From the NCBI GenBank assembly GCA_002314435.1, contig DCFV01000200.1:1-22487 (forward strand): 22,487 nt of DNA, written 5' to 3'. Of this stretch, positions 14,511-22,487 are shown one piece after another. The notes below the pieces were generated by a model. The model saw only the letters and a program-made list of their open reading frames with translations. It did not search any database and was not told the origin of the DNA. Origin of the DNA: Acidobacteriaceae bacterium UBA1795. Lineage in GTDB: Bacteria > Acidobacteriota > Terriglobia > Terriglobales > Acidobacteriaceae. Within the stretch, counting starts at the first letter, position 1. The number at the start of each line of letters is the position of its first letter. Both the position numbers and the translations under genes were made by a program.

Positions 14511-15467
14511 ATGCTTTCGCGCGTTGCCGACAGCCTCTACTGGATGAGCCGCTACCTGGAGCGGGCGGAGAACACTGTGCGCCAGCTCGACGTGACGATG
14601 AGCCTGATGCTCGACGCAGGCGGATCGAGTGCGGAGAAGCGCTGGGGCCAGCTTCTCGTCTCGCTGGGCAGCCCGAAGGGGCTGGAATGGAACGGCGACC
14701 TGGATGCCATGGCCAGCCGACTGGTCTTCGACTCCCTCAACCATGCCTCGGTGACCTACTGCGTGAATGGCGCGCGCGAGAATGCTCGCCAGGTGCGCGA
14801 GGAAATCTCCAGTGAACAGTGGCAGCGGCTCAATCGGCTCTACCACCAGATGCACTCGGCGCAGGTGCAGTCGCAGTTTCGCTCCGGGATCAGCGACACT
14901 CTGGCGACGGTGATCGACGGCATCCACCTGTTCAAGGGCGTTTCAGACACGACCATGATTCACGGCCAGGGTTGGCAGTTCATCCGCCTGGGCCGTTACC
15001 TTGAGCGTGCTTATGCCACCGCCACAATGCTGGAGGTTTATCAGCCCGGGCTTCTGGCTCCACAGGGGGGCGAGGGCTATCAGCATCTGGAGCAGGTGGG
15101 CCTCCTGCGCTGTTGTACGGCGTTTGAAGCTTACTGCCAGGTCTATACCGCCGATCTCTCCGCAGACCGCATCCTCGAGTTCCTCCTTCTCAACCGCGAC
15201 TTTCCGCACGCTATTCGCTATTGCGTGGAGGGGGTGCGCCAGTCGGTCGATGCCATTCAGCGTACCGGCGGCAGGCGTTCGCCGGAGGAGTTGACCGCCG
15301 GCATTGGCCGCCTGCATGCCATGCTGGGCTTCACAACCATCAACGAGATTCTCACCGGCGATACCGCAGCGTTTCTGCACTCAATCCGTGAACAATGCCT
15401 GCGCATTCACGAGCTGATCTATCGCTATTACGTTCACTATTCCATCCAGTCGGCACTGGCCGTATAG
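14511..15467 (+). CDS. alpha-E domain protein (COG2307-like)
   Basis: A 318-residue all-helical cytoplasmic protein of the alpha-E family, which is nearly always encoded beside the circularly permuted ATP-grasp protein. The N-terminus MLSRVADSLYWMSRYLERAENT is the family signature, and a second copy of the RYLERA motif occurs in FIRLGRYLERAYATA (about residues 158-172), giving a two-fold internal pattern of conserved Arg and Glu. ARENARQVREEIS (about 88-100) is another family block. No enzymatic activity is established; it may be a partner or scaffold of the ATP-grasp enzyme. ATG 14511 is chosen because GGGAGG lies at 14497-14502 with 8-nt spacing. The in-frame start at 14463 would overlap the upstream gene and add residues unlike the family. 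Confidence 0.93.
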   Translation: MLSRVADSLYWMSRYLERAENTVRQLDVTMSLMLDAGGSSAEKRWGQLLVSLGSPKGLEWNGDLDAMASRLVFDSLNHASVTYCVNGARENARQVREEISSEQWQRLNRLYHQMHSAQVQSQFRSGISDTLATVIDGIHLFKGVSDTTMIHGQGWQFIRLGRYLERAYATATMLEVYQPGLLAPQGGEGYQHLEQVGLLRCCTAFEAYCQVYTADLSADRILEFLLLNRDFPHAIRYCVEGVRQSVDAIQRTGGRRSPEELTAGIGRLHAMLGFTTINEILTGDTAAFLHSIREQCLRIHELIYRYYVHYSIQSALAV

Positions 15468-15477
15468 CGGGGCGGGC

Positions 15478-16461
15478 ATGAACTTCTACTCCATTCGGCA
15501 TCTCACGCGTTTCCGCTACTCGCATCCCATCAGCGAGAGCATTATGGAAACGCGCATGCACCCGCGTTCTGACTCGAACCAGCACTGCCTCACGTTTTCG
15601 CTCTCAGTCAGCCCGCGCTGCCGCGTCTTCAGCTATCGCGACCATCTGGGCAATAACGTGCAGCACTTCGACATCCCCGGAGAGCACACGCAGTTGGTCA
15701 TCATTGCCGAGTCGGTGGTGGAGCAACAGGCTTTGCCCGACGTGCCGTCATTTCTTTCACCCGACGCCTGGGGAGCGCTCGACGAGTTGATCGACTCCGG
15801 CGACTACTGGGAGATGCTGCTACCCAGCACCTTTGCTATTGAGACGCCCGCTCTCACCCTGCTGGCAAAGCAATTGGATGTGACCCGCCGCGACGATCCG
15901 TTGATGCTGGTGCACGAGATCAACCAGCGGCTCTTTGACTACTTCGACTATGTGCCCAGTCACACACGCGTGGATTCGCCCATCGATGAAGCGATTGTCA
16001 GCGGTAAGGGTGTCTGCCAGGATTTTGCCCACACTATGATCGCGCTACTGCGCCACGTGCGCATTCCGGCGCGCTATGTTTCCGGGTATCTCTACCGCGG
16101 GCGCGAAGACCACGACCGCTCCACGCCCGACGCTACGCATGCCTGGGTCGACGTGCTGTTGCCGCATCTGGGCTGGGTTGGCTTTGATCCGACGAACAAT
16201 CTCATCGCGCATCATCGTCATATCCGCACCGCAGTTGGGCGCGACTACGCAGACGTGCCACCCACGCACGGTGTTTTCCGCGGCTCCACGGCCAGCGAGC
16301 TTTACGTGGCTGTGCACGTGGAGGCTAGCGATCATCCACCGGCACTCGACCGCAAGCTGCCGATTCCAGACGACTGGAGCGTGCTGGTCGAGCGCGCACA
16401 GCAACCGGTGGAGCGGCCACAGCCGCTCATCGATCTGCAGCAAATGCAGCAGCAGCAATAA
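15478..16461 (+). CDS. transglutaminase-like cysteine hydrolase with N-terminal beta domain (COG1305-like)
   Basis: A 327-residue protein with the bacterial transglutaminase-like N-terminal region (about 1-85, starting MNFYSIRHLTRFRY) and a papain-fold core. The triad is Cys180 in GKGVCQDFAH, His221 in THAWVDV and Asp237 in GFDPTNN, all intact. No signal peptide or membrane segment is seen, so it should act in the cytoplasm, either cutting or transferring amide bonds. It starts 10 nt after the alpha-E stop and closes the ATP-grasp/alpha-E/transglutaminase operon. The set suggests that one enzyme makes and another cuts or rearranges the same kind of amide link. The C-terminus is Gln-rich (DLQQMQQQQ), encoded by CAG/CAA codons, and is not part of the fold. 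Confidence 0.93.
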   Translation: MNFYSIRHLTRFRYSHPISESIMETRMHPRSDSNQHCLTFSLSVSPRCRVFSYRDHLGNNVQHFDIPGEHTQLVIIAESVVEQQALPDVPSFLSPDAWGALDELIDSGDYWEMLLPSTFAIETPALTLLAKQLDVTRRDDPLMLVHEINQRLFDYFDYVPSHTRVDSPIDEAIVSGKGVCQDFAHTMIALLRHVRIPARYVSGYLYRGREDHDRSTPDATHAWVDVLLPHLGWVGFDPTNNLIAHHRHIRTAVGRDYADVPPTHGVFRGSTASELYVAVHVEASDHPPALDRKLPIPDDWSVLVERAQQPVERPQPLIDLQQMQQQQ

Positions 16462-16477
16462 GTTTTGAGAGATTTGC

Positions 16478-16500
16478 GTGCGAGGTATCGAACCGAGCAC
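16478..16500 (+). terminator. hairpin with tandem G-A mismatches after the transglutaminase gene
   Basis: GTGC (16478-16481) pairs with GCAC (16497-16500), and GGT with ACC inside it around a 5-nt loop. The two helices are separated by a symmetric GA/GA internal loop that could form sheared G-A pairs. It starts 17 nt after the stop. It may end the operon, but the tail is only mildly T-rich, so a structured 3' end or the start of the next leader is equally possible. Confidence 0.35.
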
Positions 16501-16787
16501 ACGTTATTCAAACGTTTTCTGTTGAATCTTCGGTAAATATCCAGCATCATTGAAACACCTGTTAAACGGTAGCACTCGCTTCCAGCGCATTTTAACGACG
16601 CACAAGCAGGTATCCCTCATCGGTTTGCAGGCTTAACCGTCTGCGGAGTCGATTGAATATGATCCGCACTACGCTGCACGGGACTGAGTCGGTATCTCTG
16701 CTGCAAGGCATTGTCATATCAATCCAGCTGGGCGTGTATCTCACGCCTGAAGAAACGTAGTACGCACGACCCTTTGGAGGAACAGCC
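16501..16787 (+). promoter_or_regulatory. upstream region of the TonB-dependent receptor
   Basis: This is most of a 326-base gap (16462-16787) without a convincing gene. It is visibly more AT-rich than the flanking genes. AAACGTTT at 16510-16517 is a CG-centred palindrome of the kind LacI-family proteins bind, though short. TATGAT at 16658-16663 is a good -10 candidate; TTAACC at 16633-16638 is a poor -35 at 19-nt spacing. A perfect 6-bp hairpin GGCGTG/CACGCC with a 5-nt loop lies at 16731-16747, so it would be in the 5' leader about 30 nt before the Shine-Dalgarno sequence GGAGG (16776-16780). None of these is proven. Confidence 0.35.
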
Positions 16788-19700
16788 GTGAAACGATCCC
16801 TTTGGGGTTGGGTGTTATTTTGCACCCTGGTCCCCCTGTCTCTCGCCTTCGGCCAGTCCGCGAGCACCTCGCTTCGCGGAATCGTCAAGGACCCCAGTGG
16901 CGCTTTGGTTCCCGGAGCGAAAGTCACCCTCGTCGATAGCGCGAAGGGTTCGACGTTCAGTGCTACTTCCGGCAGCACCGGCCTTTATGTCTTCGCCCAG
17001 ATTCCGCCCGCGCACTACACCATTACGGTGAGCGCACAGGGTTTCGGCGACCAGACCAAGACCGCTGAACTTCTGGTCAACCAGCCGGCGACGATCGACT
17101 TCACGATGACGGTGCAGACAAGCACGGTGACCGTGGATGTTTCCGCAGCGGCGCAGACTCTGAATACGACGGACGCGACTCTCGGCGACTCGATTGCCAA
17201 CGAGCAGATTCAGGCCATGCCGATGGATGGCCGTGATCCGATTGGCCTGCTGAGTCTGCAGCCCGGCGTGCTCTATTACGGCGAAACGATTGGTTTGGCT
17301 GACAAGACTGCTGCCAGCGGTGTTGACAGTCGGCAGGGCGCTGTATCCGGATCGCGTTCCGATCAGGGCAACGTAACTTTGGATGGCGTAGATGACAACG
17401 ACCAAGTAAACGGCTTCGCCTTCAACGGCGTGCTGCGTTCGACGATGGATTCGACCGAGGAGTTTCGCGTTACCACGTCGAACAGCAACGCGGATGCGGG
17501 CCGTTCGTCCGGAGCCCAGATTTCGCTGGTGACCAAAAGTGGCACCAACAAGTTCCACGGAGCTCTCTACGAGTACCATCGCCCGTCCAACACCGTCGCC
17601 AACGACTGGTTCATTAAAGAGCAGCAGATTTCTTCAGGTGAGCCGAACCGCCCAACGAAGTACATCGTGAACACCTTTGGCGGCAGTGTGGGCGGCCCTG
17701 TTTTCAAGGACAAGCTTTTCTTCTTCTATAACTACGAAGGTCAGCGGCTTGCAACCAATCAGACAGTGTCAGCGATCACTCCGTCCGCGTCATTCCTGAG
17801 TGGGCAGCTCGGCTACTATGCCGCAGACGGCTCCACCGTGATGCTCACGCCGGCCAACATTGCACAACTGGATGCTGCCTGCACAGCCTGCAGCACGCCG
17901 GGCGTTGACCAGGCAATGCTCAGTTATCTTGGCACAGAGCCTGCAGCCACGGTACTGTCCGGTGGCGACGGCATCAACAACGGCAGCTACAACTTCAGCT
18001 CTCCGGCTCCGAGCCGCCTGAACACCAATATCGGTAAGATCGACTACACGCCTAACTCCAAGCATCACTTTTTTGTGCGTGGCAATCTCCAAAAGGACGT
18101 AGCCGCCGGTGCGCAAAACCTGCCTGGTCAGCCAGCGTCGAGTTTTCTTGAGGACAACACCAAGGGTCTCGCGTTCGGTCACACCTTCTCGCCGACTTCG
18201 AATCTGGTAAACGATCTGCGCTATGCGTACATCCGACAGGGATACTCTAGCGCAGGCATTGGCGACGGGGATTACGTGTATGTGCGTTTCTATACGCAGC
18301 CCACGGCGCAGACCCGCAGTTCCATCGTGAATGTCCCGGTGAATACAATCGACGACAACCTGAGCTGGACCAAGGGCAACCACACCGTTGCAGTAGGCGG
18401 CAACTGGCGCATGGTGCAAAACAATACGAGCAATAACACGAACTCGTACAGTGGCGCCAATACGAATCCGTCCTACCTTAGCGCGAAGGGTAAACCCGAT
18501 CCGACGACTCTAGGCTCGGGTTTCCTGGCCGTGGATCCCGGATATGCGACATCATTCGACTACGCCTACGCAACGATCACCGGATTGGTCGCCGAGCAGG
18601 ATGCAGTTGCGAATTACGTTGTCTCCAGTCCGACGAGCGCGGATCTGCAGCCAGATGGATCGTTTATCGCGCGGCACTTCAAATCGAACGAGTTTGAGTA
18701 TTTTGTTCAGGATTCGTGGCGGGTGCGGCCGAATTTGACGCTCACGTTTGGCCTGCGCCACACCATTCTGCAGACGCCGTACGAAACCAAGGGGCAGGAG
18801 ATTGCTCCGACGGTCAACACCCATGAATGGTACCTCGCGCGCGGCGAAGCGGCTGCCAAGGGGCAGGTGTACGAACCCGACCTCTTCTTCACACCTGTGG
18901 GAAAGGCGAACGGGAAACAGGCATACTGGCCGAAGCAAAAGTTCAACATTGCTCCGCGTGTGTCGATCGTTTATGCACCCGATACGAAGACCTCAATTCG
19001 AGCAGGATTTGGTATGTACTTCGATCACTACGGCGAGGCACTGACCAACCGCTTCAGCACGCTCGGCTCATTTGGCCTTTCGTCTCAGTTCCAGAGCGCG
19101 GCTAACACGGTCAACTACACTACTGCTCCGCGGTTTACCGGGCCGCATGATATGCCCGGCCTGCCGGTTCCGGCTGCTCCCACAACACAAGCCTATCCCT
19201 ATGCTGTCCCGGATGGCACGTTTGGCATTAACTGGGGTATCGACAATCAGGTCAAGACGCCATATGTCGAGGCGTTCAACCTTTCCGTGCAGCGCGAGTT
19301 GCCGGGCGGGTTCCTGGTGGATGCCGCCTATGTGGGTCGGCTCGGGCGACACTTGTTCCAGCAACTCGACCTGGCTGAGCCGGTCAACTACAACGATCCC
19401 CAGGGAGCTGGCGACTACTTTACCGCTGGTACCCAGATGTCGAAGATCACCGACCAACTCGGCGGGGCCTACGGGGATTATGCGCATAATACTCTCGTCC
19501 ATATCCCGACGATCCAGTACTTTGAGGATGTATTTCCGCAGATGCAGAATCTCGACTATGTTGGAGAAACTGCAACCGATACCATCTACAACTACGAGTG
19601 GGCTCCCCAGCGCTATAGCTACGGTGAAACCGGTGCACTCTACGACATCGACTTCGGCTGCTACTACGGGTGCCCAAATGGTTCGCTGTTCTGGAATCAG

Positions 19701-20513
19701 CAGTTCTCATCTCTCATTGCTCTTTCGTCAATGGGCATGAGCTACTACAACGCGGCGCAGTTGACGATCCGCCATCCCGAGAGGCATGGGTTGACCACGG
19801 ACTTCAGCTATACCTATTCACGGTCCATTGACATGGGTTCGGATGCGGAGCGCGCAGCCACTTCTTATGGCGCAATTCAGAATGTCTGGAATCCGGCATT
19901 GAGTCGTGGCGTGTCCGACTTTGACACAACACATAACGTAACCGCTGACTGGTCTTACCAGTTGCCGCTTGGTACGGGTAAGGCACTGCTTGCCAATTCA
20001 GGCAAGGCGGGGAACGCGATCTGGGGAGGATGGCAGTGGGCTGGCCTTGGACGTTGGACGAGCGGCTTGCCGTTCTCTCTCATCGAACCTGGCTGGACCA
20101 CAAACTGGGAGTTACAGGCCTGGGCTGTCCAGACTGCCCCCGTCAAGTTGCGCAAACACACCGAGGGTGGTCTTCCACAGGTATTCGACAACGTGAATGC
20201 GATCAGTGAAGGTGTTACTGCCGGCACGCCGATCCGTCTCCCGTACCCGGGAGAAGCGGGCCAGCGCAATCAGTTCCGCGGCGACGGCGTGTTCGATATT
20301 GACTCCTCGCTTACCAAGAGCTGGGATGTCACCGAGCGCGCACGGCTGAAGTTTGCCTGGGAGGTCTACAACGTGACCAATTCGATTCGCTTCGATGCGG
20401 GGGCATCCACGTTTGGCAATGCGCTGACCTATCCAGCGCTGGGCGTCTACGGCAGCCGCCTTGGCAATAAGACGTTCCGCCGGATGCAATTCGGACTGCG
20501 TCTGGATTTCTAA
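16788..20513 (+). CDS. Oar-like TonB-dependent receptor with carboxypeptidase-regulatory-like domain
   Basis: A 1241-residue outer-membrane protein. A signal peptide ends near LAFGQS (about residue 22). A carboxypeptidase-regulatory-like beta-sandwich follows (about 28-110: LRGIVKDPSGALVPGAKV, GLYVFAQIPPAHYTI). The plug (about 130-260) carries NVTLDGVDDND and AQISLVTKSGTNKFHG, and the rest is a 22-stranded-type barrel with many Tyr/Asn-rich strands. It ends in MQFGLRLDF, with the C-terminal Phe expected for insertion by the BAM complex. Such proteins import large ligands with TonB energy and are numerous in Acidobacteriota; carbohydrate or peptide ligands are likely, but nothing here decides. 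The start is GTG 16788 after GGAGG with 7-nt spacing. It is monocistronic by its own terminator, and no TonB box is evident. Confidence 0.92.
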   Translation: MKRSLWGWVLFCTLVPLSLAFGQSASTSLRGIVKDPSGALVPGAKVTLVDSAKGSTFSATSGSTGLYVFAQIPPAHYTITVSAQGFGDQTKTAELLVNQPATIDFTMTVQTSTVTVDVSAAAQTLNTTDATLGDSIANEQIQAMPMDGRDPIGLLSLQPGVLYYGETIGLADKTAASGVDSRQGAVSGSRSDQGNVTLDGVDDNDQVNGFAFNGVLRSTMDSTEEFRVTTSNSNADAGRSSGAQISLVTKSGTNKFHGALYEYHRPSNTVANDWFIKEQQISSGEPNRPTKYIVNTFGGSVGGPVFKDKLFFFYNYEGQRLATNQTVSAITPSASFLSGQLGYYAADGSTVMLTPANIAQLDAACTACSTPGVDQAMLSYLGTEPAATVLSGGDGINNGSYNFSSPAPSRLNTNIGKIDYTPNSKHHFFVRGNLQKDVAAGAQNLPGQPASSFLEDNTKGLAFGHTFSPTSNLVNDLRYAYIRQGYSSAGIGDGDYVYVRFYTQPTAQTRSSIVNVPVNTIDDNLSWTKGNHTVAVGGNWRMVQNNTSNNTNSYSGANTNPSYLSAKGKPDPTTLGSGFLAVDPGYATSFDYAYATITGLVAEQDAVANYVVSSPTSADLQPDGSFIARHFKSNEFEYFVQDSWRVRPNLTLTFGLRHTILQTPYETKGQEIAPTVNTHEWYLARGEAAAKGQVYEPDLFFTPVGKANGKQAYWPKQKFNIAPRVSIVYAPDTKTSIRAGFGMYFDHYGEALTNRFSTLGSFGLSSQFQSAANTVNYTTAPRFTGPHDMPGLPVPAAPTTQAYPYAVPDGTFGINWGIDNQVKTPYVEAFNLSVQRELPGGFLVDAAYVGRLGRHLFQQLDLAEPVNYNDPQGAGDYFTAGTQMSKITDQLGGAYGDYAHNTLVHIPTIQYFEDVFPQMQNLDYVGETATDTIYNYEWAPQRYSYGETGALYDIDFGCYYGCPNGSLFWNQQFSSLIALSSMGMSYYNAAQLTIRHPERHGLTTDFSYTYSRSIDMGSDAERAATSYGAIQNVWNPALSRGVSDFDTTHNVTADWSYQLPLGTGKALLANSGKAGNAIWGGWQWAGLGRWTSGLPFSLIEPGWTTNWELQAWAVQTAPVKLRKHTEGGLPQVFDNVNAISEGVTAGTPIRLPYPGEAGQRNQFRGDGVFDIDSSLTKSWDVTERARLKFAWEVYNVTNSIRFDAGASTFGNALTYPALGVYGSRLGNKTFRRMQFGLRLDF

Positions 20514-20520
20514 AAAGGGC

Positions 20521-20573
20521 GGTTTAAACCACCACAACGGCCGGGAAGCATGAGCTTACCGGCCGTTTTCTCT
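20521..20573 (+). terminator. rho-independent terminator of the receptor gene
   Basis: AACGGCCGG (20536-20544) pairs perfectly with CCGGCCGTT (20559-20567); AAGC/GCTT extends the stem inward after one mismatch, leaving a 4-nt loop. TTTTCTCTT follows. Just before it lies the 10-bp palindrome GGTTTAAACC (20521-20530). The T-rich side faces the plus strand, so it serves mainly the receptor gene; the convergent TPR gene may use the same stem less well. Confidence 0.88.
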
Positions 20574-20604
20574 TGTGCGTCTGGATGCCTCGCGGTCGGA
20601 GCGA

Positions 20605-22487
20605 TCAGTTGCTCGCTGCTCCCAGAGCCTTCAGCCGCGCCTGAGCCAGCAGGTAGCTCGAGCTGGGAATCTCTAGCTCCTCTTTGGGTTTCTTCAGCTT
20701 GCGATAGTCCGCAACGGCAATGTCGCGCTCGCCGTATTGCTCAGCGATGAGGCCGAATGCGTACCAGTAGTCGTCGTTCGGTTCCTCCAGGTTCAGCTCG
20801 TCCATGCTGCGCACCAGCAGCTCACGCGCGGCCTTGGGCTGGCCCGCGACAGCGTCCAGACAGGCCAGCGTGTGCAGAATGTGCGGATTGTCCTTCGACA
20901 TCTGTGTCGCCTTGATTGCAGTCGCGATGTCGTCCTGATCCACCTTCGGCGTAAAGAGCGCAAACCAAGCGCGGGAGTTTAGCAGTTCCGCGGAACCCTT
21001 GCCCAGGTCGATCAACTTCTGAGTCCACCCGCGTGCGGTCACATAGTCGCCGCGGTCGATGTCGATGCGCATCTTTGCTTCGAATGCATCGGGATCGTTT
21101 TCGAGCAGCTTCAGCCGCTCATCGGCCAGTGCCACGGCTTCGTCGTAGCGGTGCAGCCCGGCAAGCGCCCACTCCGCGTCGAGAAACGCGCGTCGCGACT
21201 CCGGCACCTGATTCACCAACTCCGATGAAATCGTGTACAGGGCAGCGTAGTTGTTTTCGAGCGCGTAACCCTGGCTGAGCGCCAGCGCGATGTTGGTCTT
21301 CTCACGTTCGGTGGTTGCATCCTTGCGCGCCGCTTCTAGAATCGCGATACCGTCTCGGGCCGTGGGCTTGGTGCCAACCATCAGCGCCGCCGCCGCCAGC
21401 TTCATCTTGTTTGCGTCGGCGGCCTGCCCCCTGATCCAGAAGCGCGGAAACACCGGTCCGCCCAGTGGATCGTCGCCACCTTCCAGGTGTTGATCCTCGC
21501 GCAGCCAGTCGAGCAGCGTCTTGGCGCTTTGCAGTTCGCCGCTTTTGATGCGATCCAGAATCTCAAGTGCAACTTCATTCGGTTTCTCGCCCGTGTCGAG
21601 CAACTTGTACTTGCCGTCCTCCTTCACGACGTAGAACGTCGACGTGTTCTCGCCTGGGATCTGCACTTTCACGCGGTAGCCGGTCGTGTCGCTTCCTTCC
21701 ACATTGGCGTCGAAAGCCTGTAGCAGGATGTCGAGCGTGACGTCGAGCGAACTATCCTGGCGCGCCAGCTGCATGTTGAGTTTCTTGCCCGTTTCCAGAG
21801 CCTTCTTGAGTTCTTCCGGATCGTCCTTCTGCAGCGTGATGACCGCATTGCGGCTGCCCAGGGCCATCAGTTGCGCTTCGGTCAGGTCAGGCGACATTGA
21901 AAGCAGGAAGATTTGCTTCACAAAATCCTGCGGCGTGTCGGCGAACTGCAAGTCCTCGTGGCGGCGAGCGCCGCGAAGGAGGTTCGCTAGTCCCATGGTC
22001 TGCGCTGCGTTGTCGCCTGCCGCGCCAGCCTGCAAAAAGTCTGCGGCGGCACGGTACTGGCGGATATTCATCAACATCTCGCCGGCCAAGCGCGCGGTCT
22101 CCTTGTAGCCGTTGTCGTCACTCGAAAACTTGTTGGCCTCGGCCAATCCGGCCTGGCTGTTCTGCAGCATCGCGGTGCAGGCAGCCATCAGCGCGCGAGG
22201 CTGCGGGTTTAAGTCCTGGGCGTCCTTGAGTGCTGCGGCATAGTCGCCACCATAAAATTCGGCGAAGGCCAGGTTGTTGGACAGCCCCAGTTCGCGCAAC
22301 TTGTCCGTTCCCAGTTTGCGATACTCGGTAATCGCATCTTTCATCTTTGCTGCGCCGCTGTAGCGTCGGCCCACCGCGTCATACTCGAGCAGGATGGCTA
22401 GATCGGCTTGGGTGCCGTTGTCGTCGGGATCCAGCTTTACGGCCGCACGATAGGCCGCCGCTGCGCCATCCATGTCACTGCCCGCGC
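20605..22487 (-). CDS. tetratricopeptide-repeat protein, 5' end outside the window
   Basis: At least 626 residues of a helical-repeat protein. The reading frame stays open to the right edge, and the first visible stretch, DGAAAAYRAAVKLDPDD, is already inside a TPR, so the true start lies beyond the window; the ATG at 22473 is probably internal. TPR-like helix pairs occur at about residues 1-170 and again at 350-620 (counting from that ATG). Between them, at about 176-300, is a different segment that includes a beta-rich part YRVKVQIPGENTSTFYVV and KYKLLDTGEKP, which I do not recognise. No enzyme motif is visible. TPR proteins usually act as scaffolds. The gene converges on the receptor gene and ends 32 nt beyond the terminator T tract. 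The name of the full-length protein cannot be given. Confidence 0.8.
   Translation of the reverse strand, partial: AGSDMDGAAAAYRAAVKLDPDDNGTQADLAILLEYDAVGRRYSGAAKMKDAITEYRKLGTDKLRELGLSNNLAFAEFYGGDYAAALKDAQDLNPQPRALMAACTAMLQNSQAGLAEANKFSSDDNGYKETARLAGEMLMNIRQYRAAADFLQAGAAGDNAAQTMGLANLLRGARRHEDLQFADTPQDFVKQIFLLSMSPDLTEAQLMALGSRNAVITLQKDDPEELKKALETGKKLNMQLARQDSSLDVTLDILLQAFDANVEGSDTTGYRVKVQIPGENTSTFYVVKEDGKYKLLDTGEKPNEVALEILDRIKSGELQSAKTLLDWLREDQHLEGGDDPLGGPVFPRFWIRGQAADANKMKLAAAALMVGTKPTARDGIAILEAARKDATTEREKTNIALALSQGYALENNYAALYTISSELVNQVPESRRAFLDAEWALAGLHRYDEAVALADERLKLLENDPDAFEAKMRIDIDRGDYVTARGWTQKLIDLGKGSAELLNSRAWFALFTPKVDQDDIATAIKATQMSKDNPHILHTLACLDAVAGQPKAARELLVRSMDELNLEEPNDDYWYAFGLIAEQYGERDIAVADYRKLKKPKEELEIPSSSYLLAQARLKALGAASN

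Noticed and set aside
16592..16978. 128-codon frame on the minus strand at the receptor start
   Set aside because: It overlaps the receptor's start, signal peptide and ribosome binding site on the other strand and shows no motif.
1..22487. CRISPR array, tRNA, rRNA, insertion sequence, prophage or integration site
   Set aside because: No regularly spaced repeats, cloverleaf, transposase or integrase motif was seen on either strand.

Overview
The window is GC-rich, densely packed chromosomal DNA that most resembles an Acidobacteriota (Terriglobia-type) genome. The best clue is the 1241-residue outer-membrane protein at 16788-20513, an Oar-like TonB-dependent receptor with an N-terminal carboxypeptidase-regulatory-like domain, a type greatly expanded in that phylum. 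The S46 and M61 peptidases and a glutamine synthetase subfamily without an adenylylation site fit the same assignment. No tRNA, rRNA, CRISPR array, insertion sequence or phage gene was found.

Layout. (1) 1-2444, plus strand: end of the dTDP-L-rhamnose operon, rfbB (3' end only)-rfbA-rfbC-rfbD, with 4-nt stop/start overlaps. (2) 2556-4785, plus strand: a LacI-family regulator and a sugar-type MFS permease 7 nt apart, a probable regulator/transporter pair, ending in a hairpin shared with the convergent next block. (3) 4855-11013, minus strand: three exported hydrolases, namely an S46 dipeptidyl-peptidase, a CocE/alpha-amino-acid-ester-hydrolase-like serine hydrolase, and an M61 metallopeptidase with a PDZ domain. 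(4) 11318-12748, plus strand: type I glutamine synthetase with a strong intrinsic terminator. (5) 13018-16461, plus strand: a three-gene operon of circularly permuted ATP-grasp, alpha-E helical protein and transglutaminase-like cysteine hydrolase. (6) 16788-20513, plus strand: the TonB-dependent receptor with a long leader and a strong terminator. (7) 20605 to the right edge, minus strand: a TPR protein cut by the window.

How the parts may work together. Block 3 reads as periplasmic or extracellular peptide and amino-ester degradation. The neighbouring glutamine synthetase assimilates ammonium that amino-acid catabolism would release, and the receptor could import large substrates. That link is inference from content and proximity; strands and terminators show separate transcripts. 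The most interesting unit is block 5, a conserved but biochemically unassigned gene set predicted from family knowledge to form and cut amide or peptide bonds on an unknown substrate.
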